A stretch of 64,000 nucleotides of DNA from Chlorops oryzae. Lineage: Eukaryota > Arthropoda > Insecta > Diptera > Chloropidae. How positions within the stretch are numbered: position 1 is the first letter of the stretch; each line of letters starts with the position of its first letter. The stretch is taken from assembly GCA_020466095.1 (NCBI GenBank), contig CM035808.1:69015957-69079956 (forward strand). The letters are read 5' to 3'. This document shows positions 53,680 through 64,000 of this stretch, piece by piece. Under the pieces are notes generated by a model. It ran no database searches and had not been told where the DNA came from. It saw nothing but the letters and a program-made list of their open reading frames with translations. The translations under genes were made by a program, and so were the position numbers.

Positions 53680-56089
53680 CGGCCAAGCTGATATTGACTT
53701 ATTTCATCCCGACTGTTTTCATTAGCAACTCCCATCATTGCCATGTCGCTACCTTTGTTCACGTATTTACAAATATACTTGATGGATTTCACGGAATTGC
53801 AATATTCTACATTTCTATGCACTTTAAATGTCTTCGATAATAATGGTGAATAAGGCACAATCCATCTATTGTCGATTTCAATATCTCTATTTTGAACTCG
53901 AATATTTGCCGAATTTCCATTATCTTCAACTGATCGCCGACGGTAAAGTGGATATCCATCGTTTCCACTTACAGTTTCCGAAATCAATGGTCTTGAATAC
54001 CGTTTAGTACATTTACCCTCAACCATACATGGAGAACTCGGATTTATATCGCCACAGGGTCCGTGAATCATATTTTTGGTAACGACATCATATAAAACAG
54101 GATCGGTAATTTTATCAGGAATTTCAGCACAAATAACATTGTCCACTTCATCCGACCTTATTTTCTCAACCAACCATATCAAGATATGCGCGTTTGGTAA
54201 TCCTCTCTTTTGCCACTCCACCGAGTACTTAAAACAACGAACCTTTCCATACACTTCATGCTTAGTTATGAAATCCATGAGCGTTTTCAAATTCTGTTTG
54301 AAAACTCAAGCTGTTACATCATGATCGAGATGCGATTGATGGAGAAATAAATGTTCTTTTATTTCAACCCATTGCGGGTTGCAGGTAAATGTAATGAACA
54401 AATCAGGTCGCTGATAATGTCGAACATAAAACATCACATCTGCGCATATTCATGCATGTGGCGAGGGCTCCCAGTGAATCTGGATGGTAAAATAATGAGT
54501 TGATCAATATCTTCTACGTAACCATCATTATTTATTTCATCACGTAAATGAATGTATTCTTCGACACGCAAATTTCGTTGGTGATACCGAATGTAGTTCA
54601 ATCGTTCAGATTCAACTTTCGTATACATATCCACAGCATATTGATGAAATAGTCTTCGACTTTTCAATATATGATTGAAATTATACTCACGGCACATAAA
54701 CGTGTATGCATAATAGTTCATGGCACTAAGGCTTTTATTAGTTAATGTACCTACAAAAGCAACAAAAATAATACATTAATCTCGCTAAACTCCCCAAAAA
54801 AAAAAAAAAAAAAAAAAAAAAATCTATTGTTAAAATTCCCAAAATATTATATGACAACCATTAGATTTAGCATCCACTGGATTAATCATTTTTTACGTAA
54901 CATCATACTGATCTTCTCCTGTACAAAACAGCAATGGATATTGCAATGCATCGTATGACCGATGCAATTCCGATACACGTTGCAATTGATTGCTATTCCT
55001 AGGGTGAAGTACAATGTCGCGGGGATTAAATCCATCTCCAGCAATCACTATCGCCACTTTATCAATGGTGGGTTCATTAAATTGGCCAGGATGATGGCCG
55101 GGCTGCGTTTTATCAGATCGAATTACAATTATATGGTTATCTGATGGCATCCTTTCCAAAGGCAATTTAGACAAATGCACCAACTCATTCTTTTCGTGGA
55201 GTCAATTTTGGATTTGTTCAACAATGTTTCTTCTTATGTTTGATCCAATTTCAAAACGCCTATTCACTTCTTGATTGGTGTCACCGATGAAATATATTTG
55301 AAGAAATTCGTAATCGGCGTCTTGATTCGGAAGCAATGCCGCAACACGATGATAGATTTGACCTTGAATCTGATTCTAATTTGAATTATTTATCATCATT
55401 AACCCCTTTATGTTGGAATCATAATAGCAAGACATTAAATCATGCGATGTAATTACCTTAAAATTTGGCATGAAATTATCATGTACAATGTGACTCGCTC
55501 CAACAGAGGTCATTTGAAATAGAGAATTGTACGTTTGGATTTTTTCCAGAAAATGCTTTGCTTCCAGGGTATTTCCTGATAATAATTCACGCATTAAATC
55601 TGGAATTTCTTCAACTTATTCTATTTTCACTTTTCCGTTGTTACAACATAATCCAGGTGGCTCTTTGTTGAATTTCAATGCACGACAAAATTCGCATACA
55701 ACATTCATTCTCCCAATTTGTACAAACGTGTGAGATGAATAATCTTCGTCAGACCGGTAATTAAATGCTATTCCACTTAAATTTTTGCGTGTATTCAGAG
55801 AAGAACCATTGGAATTATGATTGCGTTGCATCCGTTCTCTATCATGCCTATCTTGATCCTCTCGTTCTTCCGCAGAACGATTTGATCGTGATCTTGAACG
55901 ATTTTCCCTGTCAGTTTCCATACGCCTTTCACGTTGACGATTGCGTTGCATCCGTTTTCTATCATGCCTATTTTGCTCCTCTCGTTCTTCCGCAGAACGA
56001 TTTAATCGTGATCTTGCACGATGTTCTCTGTCAGTTTCCATACGCCTTTCACGTTGTTCTTGACCAATGCTCGCTTTTTTCGGAAGCAT
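53680..56089 (-). pseudogene. Helitron N-terminal and Rep (HUH) region
   Basis: Starts MLPKKASIGQEQRERR with two Arg/Glu-rich repeats (NRSAEEREE, NRSAEERED), then VCEFCRALKFNKEPPGLC, VHLSKLPLERMPSD, GFNPRDIVLHPRNSN, MNYYAYTFMCREYN and FHQYAVDMYTKVESE. Rep motifs follow: DLFITFTCNPQW, EWQKRGLPNAHILIWL and YICKYVNKGSD. The usual His-Ala-His metal site reads Asn-Ala-His. The Y-x-x-K-Y nicking tyrosines are present. Stops lie at NSN*NQ, QN*LH, DVT*KM and DVTA*VF. The stop near 54893 could instead sit in an intron ending TTTTGTAG at about 54750. Confidence 0.8.
54786..54825 (+). repeat. Poly-A tract in Helitron
   Basis: An A-run of over 30 bases after CTCCCC. The copy at 61588-61607 has the same tract but shorter. 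Confidence 0.9.
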
Positions 56090-56650
56090 TAGTCAAACAA
56101 TATAAATCAATATCAATATTAAAAATACAAAAAAATGTATAATAAAATATTTTTTTTTTGGAAATTTTTTCTTGAAAACAAAAAAGAAAAATAAAAATTT
56201 AGAATTCAATGCTACTATTTTGTATGAAAGCTTAAGTGAAAGCAAATGGGAGAAAGTCGTTTTTTTACCACTATCTCGCGAGCCCCTCAAATGCAGATGA
56301 ACATTTGCGAGATAACATTTTTTTAACAAAATGTTGTAAAGCGGTGTTCTTTCTTAAAAATTAGAAAAAACAATTAAAATTACTTATTTCCGAAACGAAA
56401 CCATGTTATTTCCATAAGTTACTTAAGTAATCCGAAAAGAAACCATGTCAAAAAAGAGAAAAACAGAAAAAAATCGCAAAAAAAAAAATTTTTTTAAATT
56501 TTTTTTTATAGTTCCAAAATTTGTTTTCCCCAAAATCATGTATGGCCATACACTATTCCACTACAAAAAGAATTTTGAAAAAATCTCTTCGCGTTTAGCC
56601 ACGCACAAGCAACAGACAAACAGAAATCGTTACTCTTTTATATATATAGA

Positions 56651-57025
56651 TTTTTTTGTGTTATAAAACTCCGTTTGTTAAAAAAATTTCGATAATTGCG
56701 AATCAAAAAAAAAAAATTAAAAGAAAAAAACATGTAAAGTTTAAGACAAAAAAGTTGCAATAAAATTCGACTTGTGTGGTTTTGAGCAAGATTGCCACTA
56801 GGGATTGGTTTGGGGCATTGTTGTCCGTCTTTCGCGTATCCCCCTTCCTCATTGTTTTGCCTATGACTCCCTCTTCACTTAAATTAGTGTTGAGGATGCC
56901 TCAGAGCAAACGCACAATATTTTGGTCACCTCACGCGCAGAGTCATTAGTGCAACAAATTGCGGTAGTTTTATCTAGTAATATTGCTACCCTCCTTTCCC
57001 CAAGATGTTCACAATTATGCGGTGT
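56651..57025. other. Stretch between Helitron and BEL LTR
   Basis: If the Helitron is removed this adjoins the gypsy C leader at 49108, so the first part is probably gypsy C 5' sequence. The part 56780-57020 has mixed base composition and no ORF. Confidence 0.35.
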
Positions 57026-57565
57026 TATGACATGTCAATAATAATAAAATTTTGCTTGCTTGCAGTAAAGGGCACTAAACTTTCGAGGAATCAGTTATTG
57101 TTTTCGCATTTGTTTCGTCTGCAAGCAAGCAGCGCGTGCACGTTAAAGCTGAATTTTGCTTGCTTGCATTAAAGAGCGTTAAACCTTTGAAAATTCAATC
57201 ATTGATTTCGCACGCCTTTTCTGCAAGCAAGCAAAAATAAATTACGCTGCGTCCTTTTCCTGAACAAGCATTTAAACGTCCAAAAGAACCTATCATGCAA
57301 GCAAGCAAATTCTAATTCATACCCTTTATAAAAATTATTGACAACATTGCAATTAATTAGAATATAAGCCACAAAATTATTCAATAAATGATCAGTGAAG
57401 TGAAAACTTCATTGAAAAAAGAAACTACCAAAGTTACCTTTCCTTTGAGAAGACAACCCCTTTGATCGCGTTTGCTCGAAGCGGAAAAATTCCTATTCGA
57501 GAATTTGAATTTGGCGGAACGCTAATATTCAAAAATCAACAGCTTAAAGGCTGTAGATTAATCAT
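57026..57565 (+). repeat. Probable 5' LTR of BEL/Pao element
   Basis: Begins TGTTATGACATGTC and lies upstream of the BEL gag. Five copies of TGCAAGCAAGCA or its complement occur at 57054-57308. A possible primer-binding site is near 57567-57583 (TGACCGCGACAAC, similar to the roo/BEL GACCGTGACAAC). The ends are not proven by a second LTR. Confidence 0.4.
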
Positions 57566-57696
57566 TGCTGACCGCGACAACAAAAAGGGGTTGTATTTGA
57601 AAATTCTACCGCGTTTAAAATCGGCTTAAATTTAACCTAACTGCGAAAGTTCGCCGCGTTTAAAGTCGTATTAAATTTTTTTCCCTGAAGCTAATC

Positions 57697-58855
57697 ATGG
57701 AGGATTTGAATCAGCTTGTATCGGAGCAAACTGCAGTCGCGACTGAAATCCAAAATATACTAAGGCACTATAAAAATGATTTAGCTGAAAGAAAGTCAAC
57801 AAAAGGCTATTTCGAGAAACGAATGTAAGAGCTGGAGTCGGCATGGATTGATTTTGAAGACAACAATACGAAAATTAAGACCAGCTTCCAGGAAGACACA
57901 GACCATGACTAGTACGCAAAAGATTAGTACGGCCAAGTATTAAAGGTTCGAGACAAATACAAGGCAATTTTTGAAGAACAATTGGCAAGTCTTGCGTCGT
58001 AAAGTAAGCCCATAACTGAAAAATAGAGCACGGTTATACCTGGGAAGGTACAAGCAATGATTCGGCGCCAAAACGAATTTGGCAAAACAATAAAACGTCA
58101 ATTAAAAGACACGAAGGACATTACATCCTCGCGGCAAGCAATGCTACGGGACTCAATAATGCGCCTGTGCACTTTCTTCAAAGAACTTCATAACAATATT
58201 TTTCAAACGGAAGAAGATCCTACAATTATGGGTTACAACACAGATAATTTGGAACCACTAGAACAAGAAGTACAGAATGTGGTCGTCCAGGGCAATGAAC
58301 CCAATCAGCCCTCAACAACGCAAAGGGAACAAGTGGCTCAATCCATTCAGCTTCCAAAGATAGAAATACCAAAATTCAACGGTAAATATCAAGAATGGAG
58401 ACACTTCCACGATATATTCTATGAAGTCATATATAAACAACTATTGGGAGATTGTCAAAAAATGTTCTACCTAAAGGGCAACCTAGAGGGGGAAGCTGCG
58501 CAACTTATCTCAACACAACAAACGCACCTAGAAAATGTCTGGCATGTGAAAAGGACCACTACTTAGCCTCGTGTAAGTCGTACATTAGCTTAGCACCAGA
58601 GAAAAAGCACAGGTTGTTGTTGACCACAAAACACTGCCTCAACTGTCTGAATTCAGGCCACTATGCCCCAAGATGTTTCGCAGAAAGCTGTGCTATTTGT
58701 AAAAAAAACACCAAAAGTCACTCCAGGACGTATACGCAGCATAGGGCCTTAAAATCCCAGCCCAAGAAACAACTCACACTGCAGCACAGTCAAAGACAAG
58801 CGCAGCAAATGACAGCAAGGAAACCATCGCAAACAGCCCAGCAGCCTCAGCACTA
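57697..58855 (+). pseudogene. BEL/Pao gag with zinc knuckles
   Basis: Starts MEDLNQLVSEQTAVAT, with stops at RM*ELES and DHD*YAKD. Then RQNEFGKTIKRQLKD, LPKIEIPKFNGKYQEW and FYLKGNLEGEAAQLI carry the DUF1759-like BEL gag core. The sequence then jumps frame directly to CLACEKDHYLASC, CLNCLNSGHYAPRC and CAICKKNTKSH, the zinc-knuckle region, so the intervening capsid part is deleted. Confidence 0.75.
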
Positions 58856-59590
58856 ACGGCAAGTATACCGGTAGAGGCCAAAGGGAGTTATGGACTAATA
58901 GGAACAGCAATGGTGACACTACGAAGCCCGCAAGGAGGACGTTTCCAGTTTCGCTCACTATTAGATTTCGGGTCACAAATCAATTTAATTACTGAATAGA
59001 ACGCCCGGAAGTTGGGGTTATGGCAATTACCTAGTTCTGTAAACATAAGCGGCGTTGGACTGCTAAACAAAGCGGCTCGACGACGAGTATATGCAACACT
59101 TGAGTCAAGAATGGCAACCTTTAAGTACGATTTGGAAGCCAACATCATGCCAACCATAATCACCAATCAGCCATAATTTAACGTCAACATAAAAGAATGG
59201 CCAATACCTACCGACGTCGCACTCGCAGATAACAAATCTTACAAACCGGGCTCAATTGACATAATAATAGGTGTTGAATTATATTTTGAAGTCGGGCAGA
59301 CTGAACGCATTTCATTGGGTGAAGCGACCAATACTTCAAAAAACAGTCTTGGGTTGGGTAGTGACCGGCCGAGTCAGCGAAACAGTCTCATTATCCGCAA
59401 TTTGTGGGATGGTAACCAACAGCACCGAGCTAGACTTGAAGCGGTTTTGGGAACTGGAAGAAGTAAATTAGGTAAGCCAACACCAAACGCAAGAGGAGCA
59501 ACAATGCGAGGAAGAATTCAATCGCACAATCACAAGGACGCCACAAGGAAGGTGTATAGTGAACTTACCCTTCAAGGAGGACGTTAACAC
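58856..59590 (+). pseudogene. BEL/Pao protease and linker
   Basis: IPVEAKGSYGLIGTAM and FRSLLDFGSQINLIT carry an aspartic protease active site, D-F-G here instead of the usual D-S/T/P-G. A stop follows at once. DIIIGVEL and VVTGRVSE, in other frames, are the DUF1758 continuation. Confidence 0.65.
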
Positions 59591-59633
59591 TTTAGGATTT
59601 TCACATTAACTGGCAAACCAGAGTTTTCTAACC

Positions 59634-60794
59634 GTGAAGCGCAGACTTAAAAAGGACCACAGCCTGAAAGAAGCATACCAAAACTTAATGCAAAAATATC
59701 GTCAATTGGGACATATGACTGAGATAAATACAGAAGCAATTTGTCATCCATGCTACTTTTTGCCGCATCATGGAGTATGTCGCGCAGAAAGCTCGACCAC
59801 AAAACTGCGCGTTGTATTCGACGCCTCCGCACTGACCCCGACCAATTTAGCATTAATTGACGTCTTAATGACTGGCTCCACCATGCAAGATGGTCTGTTC
59901 ACGAACCTTACCCGATTTCGTCTTTATAAATATGTATTCACAGCGGACATCGAAAAAATGTACCGCCTAATTGTGGTGAATAACAGCGACCGCCAGTTCC
60001 AACTCATTTTGTGGAGATATGAGGACACGGAGCCAATTAAGGTATACCAGCTGGACACAGTTACATACGGTACAACCTCTGCATCAAATCTAGCCACAAA
60101 GTGTTTGCAGCGCCTAGCACAAGCCAAAGAAACTAATCATCCTGTAGCCTCAAGCATACTGCGCAGAGATTTCTTCGTGGACGACGTCATGAGCGGATTA
60201 AATTCCATCACTGAGGCGCGCCATGCACAAACAGATTTCATCAACTTCGTCAACAAAGCAGGCTTCAAGTAACGAATATGGTGCGCAATTCACCAACAGC
60301 TAATGGAAGGAACCAACTTCTCTGACTTGGCAATAACATATAACTTCAATTCTCTTGACGGAAATCACATTAAAACACTTGGTCAAGTCTGGATACCAAC
60401 CAGCGACGAATTCCAAATACAAATTAATCAAGTCAAGAATTGTAAGTACACCAAAAGGACAGTTTCAGCAGATATATCCCGAATTTTTGACCGATTAGGA
60501 ATCCTTGGACCAGTCACTGTGGAAGCCAAGCTTTTTCTACAGAAACTATGGTCCTTAAAGCTTGACTGGGATGAATACCTTTCAGGAGAGCTGCAAGCAC
60601 TTTGGAAACAATTAGTGAACAGCCTCAACAGTTTAAATAATATAAAACTATCAAGACACGTCTTCGGAAATGAAGTTCGCAGTACTAAACAACTTCATGC
60701 CTCCGCCGACGCGTCCAAACGGGCATATGGAGGCGTGCTGTATGTACGATCAATTGCTCTAAATGGACGGGTTATAGTTCGAATACTCTGGGCT
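59634..60794 (+). pseudogene. BEL/Pao reverse transcriptase
   Basis: CYFLPHHGVCRAESST, LRVVFDASA, FTADIEKMYRLIVV, YGTTSASNLATKCLQ and FFVDDVMSGLNS are classic BEL RT blocks. The catalytic box is FVDD. After one stop at 60270-60272 it continues VWIPTSDEFQIQ, RIFDRLGILGPVTVEAK and LHASADASKRAYGGV, the connection and RNase H start (ADAS), before truncation. Confidence 0.8.
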
Positions 60795-62212
60795 AGTACA
60801 TCTACCCTCAACCATACATGAAGAACTCGGATTTATATCGCCACAGGGTCCGTGAATCATATTTTTGGTAACGACATCATATAAAACAGGATCGGTAATT
60901 TTATCAGGAATTTCAGCACAAATTACATTGTCCACTTCATCCGACCTTATTTTCTCAACCAACCATATCAAGATATGCGCGTTTGGTAATCCTCTCTTTT
61001 GCCACTCCACCGAGTACTTAAAACAACGAACCTTTCCATACACTTCATGCTTAGTTATGAAATCCATGAGCGTTTTCAAATTCTGTTTGAAAACTCAAGC
61101 TGTTACATCATGATCGAGATGCGATTGATGGAGAAATAAATGTTCTTTTATTTCAACCCATTGCGGGTTGCAGGTAAATGTAATGAACAAATCAGGTCGC
61201 TGATAATGTCGAACGTAAAACATCACATCCTGCGCATATTCATGCATGTGGCGAGGGCTCCCAGTGAATCTGGATGGTAAAATAATGAGTTGATCAATAT
61301 CTTCTACGTAACCATCATTATTTATTTTCATCACGTAAATGAATGTATTCTTCGACACGCAAATTTCGTTGGTGATACCGAATGTAGTTCAATCGTTCAG
61401 ATTCAACTTTCGTATACATATCCACAGCATATTGATGAAATAGTCTTCGACTTTTCAATATATGATTGAAATTATACTCACGGCACATAAACGTGTATGC
61501 ATAATAGTTCATGGCACTAAGGCTTTTATTAGTTAATGTACCTACAAAAGCAACAAAAATAATACATTAATCTCGCTAAACTCCCCAAAAAAAAAAAAAA
61601 AAAAAATCTATTGTTAAAATTCCCAAAATATGACAACCATTAGATTTAGCATCCACTGGATTAATCATTTTTTACGTAACATCATACTGATCAACTCTTG
61701 TACAAAACAGCAATAGATATTGCAATGCATCGTATGACCGATGCAATTCCGATACACGTTGCAATTGATTGCTATTCCTAGGGTGAAGTACAATGTCGCG
61801 GGGATTAAATCCATCTCCAGCAATCACTATCGCCACTTTATCAATGGTGGGTTCATTAAATTGGCCAGGATGATGGCCGGGCTGCGTTTTATCAGATCGA
61901 ATCACAATTATATGGTTATCTGATGGCATCCTTTCCAAAGGCAATTTAGACAAATGCACCAACTCATTCTTTTCGTGGAGTCAATTTTGGATTTGTTCAA
62001 CAATGTTTCTTCTTATGTTTGATCCAATTTTAAAACGCCTATTCACTTCTTGATTGGTGTCACCGATGAAATATATTTGAAGAAATTCGTAATCGGCGTC
62101 TTGATTCGGAAGCAATGCAGCAACACGATGATAGATTTGACCTTGAATCTGATTCTAATTTGAATTATTTATCATCATTAACCCCTTTATGTTGGAATCA
62201 TAATAGCAAGAC
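60795..62212 (-). repeat. Helitron internal segment, copy of 54005-55433
   Basis: About 1.42 kb, close to identical to the Rep-region block of the Helitron and lacking both Helitron ends. It shares the same stops (NSN*NQ, QN*LH, DVT*KM, DVTA*VF) and the same GLPNAHIL change. Differences include a shorter A-tract, an extra T near 61325 and C/T substitutions. It joins BEL RT on the left and different sequence on the right without target duplication. Confidence 0.9.
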
Positions 62213-62717
62213 TGTTTGGGCCGCGATCGATCGGATAAAGGGATCAAGAGAAAACGATAGATTTAGGACTTCTCTCCAAAGGTGATAGTTTCCAGAAGAA
62301 CTATACTCACGTTTTTTCTTTCCGGGTTCCGACGCGAATAAGGACGCAATATTCAAAATTCGATTATTTCAATATAATTATCTTATTTTATCGGAACGGA
62401 ATAATTTTACAAAATAAATGTATTTGATTTCAACAAATAATATTAGGATGCCGAGCCAGGTCGGATACTTGACTGTTGATACAATAAAATTTCAGTATTA
62501 CAAAAGATTAAAAAATACTCCGTGGATATACGCAAAGATAGTCCGTTATCGCGACGCGTTGCTGTCGAAGCCCAAGAGAAGAAGGAAACCGGAAACAGTC
62601 AGACATCATAAAAAGACCGCCCAATTGAACCAAAATTCGCCGCGGCTACTAATGTCGAGAGCAGGGCTGCATTTCACGTGTACATCACCGGGCCCCTTGC
62701 AGCATCGGTGCAAAGAA
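62213..62717. other. Unassigned stretch, possibly LTR-like
   Basis: AT-rich with two ATAAA-type signals and a GC-richer part at 62510-62715. No recognised coding sequence. It lies downstream of the minus-strand protease ORF and does not encode the RT expected there. Confidence 0.35.
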
Positions 62718-63503
62718 CTAGAGCGAAGAGTTCCGTGATGGAGAGACCGGCCCAATAACTAAATAGCCGAACATGGAGTTTTGTGCCATTGGAGTACCCC
62801 GAGAGTGAGGAAGAATGCCTGGACGCAACACCTTGGGATAAACATCTCCACCAAGGATTAGCTCGCATGAGGACCGAAGATGAAAAGCACTGTCCGCTAA
62901 CACAACATGGTCGAATCGTTCCGGTACACTCCAGTTAACATTCTGCAGCGGCGTGGAATAGCGAACGGTGCTGGCTTGTACCTTGAACTCAAAGGTGTGC
63001 GATGAGTCGAAGTGTGGACTGAGAGTGACGGAGCACATTTGAAATTCGCCGCATGTCCAAGTGGGGAGCTGGAGTTTTTTAATTAATTCCCTCGAGATGA
63101 CGCTGCTCTCGCTGCATGGATCGATCAGTGCGCGGATCGAGTGATTTAGATGTTGGTTTCGAATTTTGACCTGAGCTGTGGGCAGTAAGACGATAGGTTC
63201 CGGTGCTGACGCTGTGTCTTGGTTCGTCGTTCGAGAGGATGGCGGATCTTGCTTAGCTGAAGTTGCTTTGTTTTGTGGATGTAGCAATGAGTGATGTTTT
63301 TCGTGGCAAATAACACAGCGTCCGTGGCTCTTGCAATCGCTCCGCTGATGTGAGTGAGCTAAGCAATTAAGGCAGTATCGCAATTTGGTGACAGACCGGC
63401 GCCGCAATTCAGTTGTCATTAATAAAAAATTTGGACACTGGGACAGTGGATGATGACGGCAGCATAAGCGACAGCGATACTGATGTTCACGTTTAGATGA
63501 CAT
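62718..63503 (-). CDS. BEL/Pao-type zinc-knuckle and protease ORF, 261 residues
   Basis: Starts MSSKREHQYRCRLCC and carries cysteine/histidine clusters CRLCCRHHPLSQC, CLNCLAHSHQRSDC and CVICHEKHHSLLH, then a retropepsin-like domain with RALIDPCSESSVIS, where the usual D-x-G-S-Q is D-P-C-S-E, so the active site looks altered (Gly to Cys). It ends MFGYLVIGPVSPSRNSS and a stop; the family would continue into RT. The frame is open for 102 codons further upstream in total, but the ATG at 63503 directly precedes the conserved part. Open over its full length yet probably non-catalytic. Confidence 0.65.
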   Translation of the reverse strand: MSSKREHQYRCRLCCRHHPLSQCPNFLLMTTELRRRSVTKLRYCLNCLAHSHQRSDCKSHGRCVICHEKHHSLLHPQNKATSAKQDPPSSRTTNQDTASAPEPIVLLPTAQVKIRNQHLNHSIRALIDPCSESSVISRELIKKLQLPTWTCGEFQMCSVTLSPHFDSSHTFEFKVQASTVRYSTPLQNVNWSVPERFDHVVLADSAFHLRSSCELILGGDVYPKVLRPGILPHSRGTPMAQNSMFGYLVIGPVSPSRNSSL

Positions 63504-63595
63504 TGATCTATAGAGTAGGACGAAGATAGTGGAAATTAGATGTTGATTCTTATTGTATTTAGATAGATATATATATATATTGGTTGGTTTGTTTG

Positions 63596-64000
63596 TTAAT
63601 TTGTCGGAAGTAAAATCAGTTTTGATATAGGACGAGTGCAAATTCCCTTGCTGGTACGTATGTCCGCTACCCTGACTCTATCGTCTGGTCCTAGATAAGT
63701 TTTAACAATACGGCCTAGTCGCCATTCGGTACTTGGGAGATTGTCTTGCCGAATAACGACGAAATCGTTCACTTTCAAGTTTTCCCGTGGTAATTTCCAC
63801 CGATAACGCTTGTGTAGCTCGTGTAAATACTCATGCTTCCATCGTTCGCACAAGAAAGTATGCAGGGCTTGTACCCGGCGCCAGCGGTTTATAATGGATA
63901 AGGGTTTTTCGTGTAGAGGTGGATCGACTGTAGAAAGGAGGGGTCCTCCAATGAGGAAATGACCTGGCGTTAGGGCTGCGAGATCCGTAGGATCTGCAGA
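63596..64000 (-). CDS. BEL/Pao integrase C-terminal domain (DUF5641), runs off right edge
   Basis: From the edge the frame reads LTPGHFLIGGPLLST, HEKPLSIINRWRRVQ, LCERWKHEYLHELHK, VNDFVVIRQDNLPS, EWRLGRIVKTYLG and RPISKLILLPTN, then a stop at 63596. This is the DUF5641 module ending BEL/Pao polyproteins, intact within the window. It ends only about 90 bases before the separate zinc-knuckle/protease ORF on the same strand. Confidence 0.8.
   Translation of the reverse strand, partial: SADPTDLAALTPGHFLIGGPLLSTVDPPLHEKPLSIINRWRRVQALHTFLCERWKHEYLHELHKRYRWKLPRENLKVNDFVVIRQDNLPSTEWRLGRIVKTYLGPDDRVRVADIRTSKGICTRPISKLILLPTN

Larger units (their letters stand above)
49109..56650 (-). mobile_element. 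Helitron, end to end, interrupted by a mariner
   Basis: The minus-strand 5' end reads A|TCTATATATATAAAAG (56650), and the 3' end GCGAAGGCTAG|T (49109). TC start, CTAG end and insertion between A and T are Helitron hallmarks. It encodes a Rep-helicase in pieces: N-terminal region 56089-54430, Rep 54430-53680, post-Rep 51720-51500, helicase 51095-49450. Four in-frame stops or more and the mariner insertion make it non-functional. It inserted just upstream of the gypsy C gag. Confidence 0.8.
57566..60794 (+). mobile_element. BEL/Pao retrotransposon, 5' two-thirds, truncated by Helitron segment
   Basis: Plus-strand order is leader, gag (ATG 57697), zinc knuckles, protease, RT and the start of the RNase H region, ending abruptly at about 60794 where a Helitron-derived block begins. 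Stops and a gag deletion show it is inactive. Confidence 0.8.

Noticed and set aside
55765..56142. Plus-strand 125-codon frame with repeated FHVDDCVASVFYHAY-like units
   Set aside because: Antisense of the Arg/Glu-rich repeat at the Helitron N-terminus.
1..64000. A novel multi-gene defence or metabolic system
   Set aside because: All extended coding blocks except the Unc13-4 exons and the short orphan exon fall into transposon or repeat families, and no co-oriented set of non-mobile genes exists.

Overview
This is eukaryotic, AT-rich, repeat-dominated DNA. It almost certainly comes from a brachyceran fly. The evidence is short introns with GTAAG/TTCAG-type splice sites, three mariner copies whose ends and transposase read as Himar1 (first described from the horn fly Haematobia irritans), a DINE-1/mini-me-like element carrying a (GTCY)n microsatellite, and Jockey, gypsy/errantivirus-like and BEL/Pao retroelements of dipteran type. 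A muscid such as a horn fly is a reasonable guess, but the species cannot be proven from this window.

Only one clear host gene is present: four exons (minus strand, 42.58-39.84 kb) of an Unc13-4/BAIAP3 (Munc13-4) family protein. Its other exons are not in the window, so most of the flanking 20-40 kb may be inflated intron. A second weak candidate is a 91-bp terminal exon at 15.88-15.97 kb (plus strand). A third gene, at the left edge (1-1560, minus), belongs to a repeat-associated arthropod protein family and is probably mobile-element-borne.

Layout. 0-1.6 kb: two-exon repeat-family gene. 2.5-6.3 kb: errantivirus env remnant, a gypsy LTR with its primer-binding site, and an unclassified insertion carrying two tRNA-like heads in inverted orientation. 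6.3-13.9 kb: a decayed minus-strand gypsy element (integrase, RNase H, RT, protease, gag, PBS, LTR). Its LTR holds two MITEs, one of which holds Himar1 copy 1. 13.9-15.6 kb: Jockey 3' fragment. 16.4-20.2 kb: hAT remnant with an internal 1.15-kb tandem duplication. 23.4-23.9 kb: pogo/Tigger-like MITE. 24.1-27.5 kb: repeat-family ORF remnant interrupted by Himar1 copy 2 and a foldback MITE. 27.9-33.9 kb: Jockey element interrupted by Himar1 copy 3 (intact ORF) and a 267-bp insertion. 34.5-35.5 kb: another Jockey fragment. 36-39.4 kb: MITEs and a BED-finger fragment. 39.8-42.6 kb: Unc13-4 exons. 42.7-44.5 kb: plus-strand gypsy 3' end and LTR with a 643-bp foldback. 44.5-49.1 kb: minus-strand gypsy split by a mini-me element with a 6 x 127-bp tandem array. 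49.1-56.65 kb: end-to-end Helitron, interrupted by a mariner with an intact transposase that itself contains a 664-bp piece of the gypsy gag found at 9.2-9.85 kb. 57-60.8 kb: BEL/Pao element. 60.8-62.2 kb: end-less duplicate of part of the Helitron. 62.7-64 kb: minus-strand BEL/Pao pieces.

The window reads as layered transposon history rather than a working multi-gene system. I found no defence locus, CRISPR array or novel operon. The most informative observations are insertion sites where removing the younger element restores the older reading frame, a repair-filler-like gag patch inside the mariner, and a Helitron family whose two copies share stop codons and a changed Rep motif.
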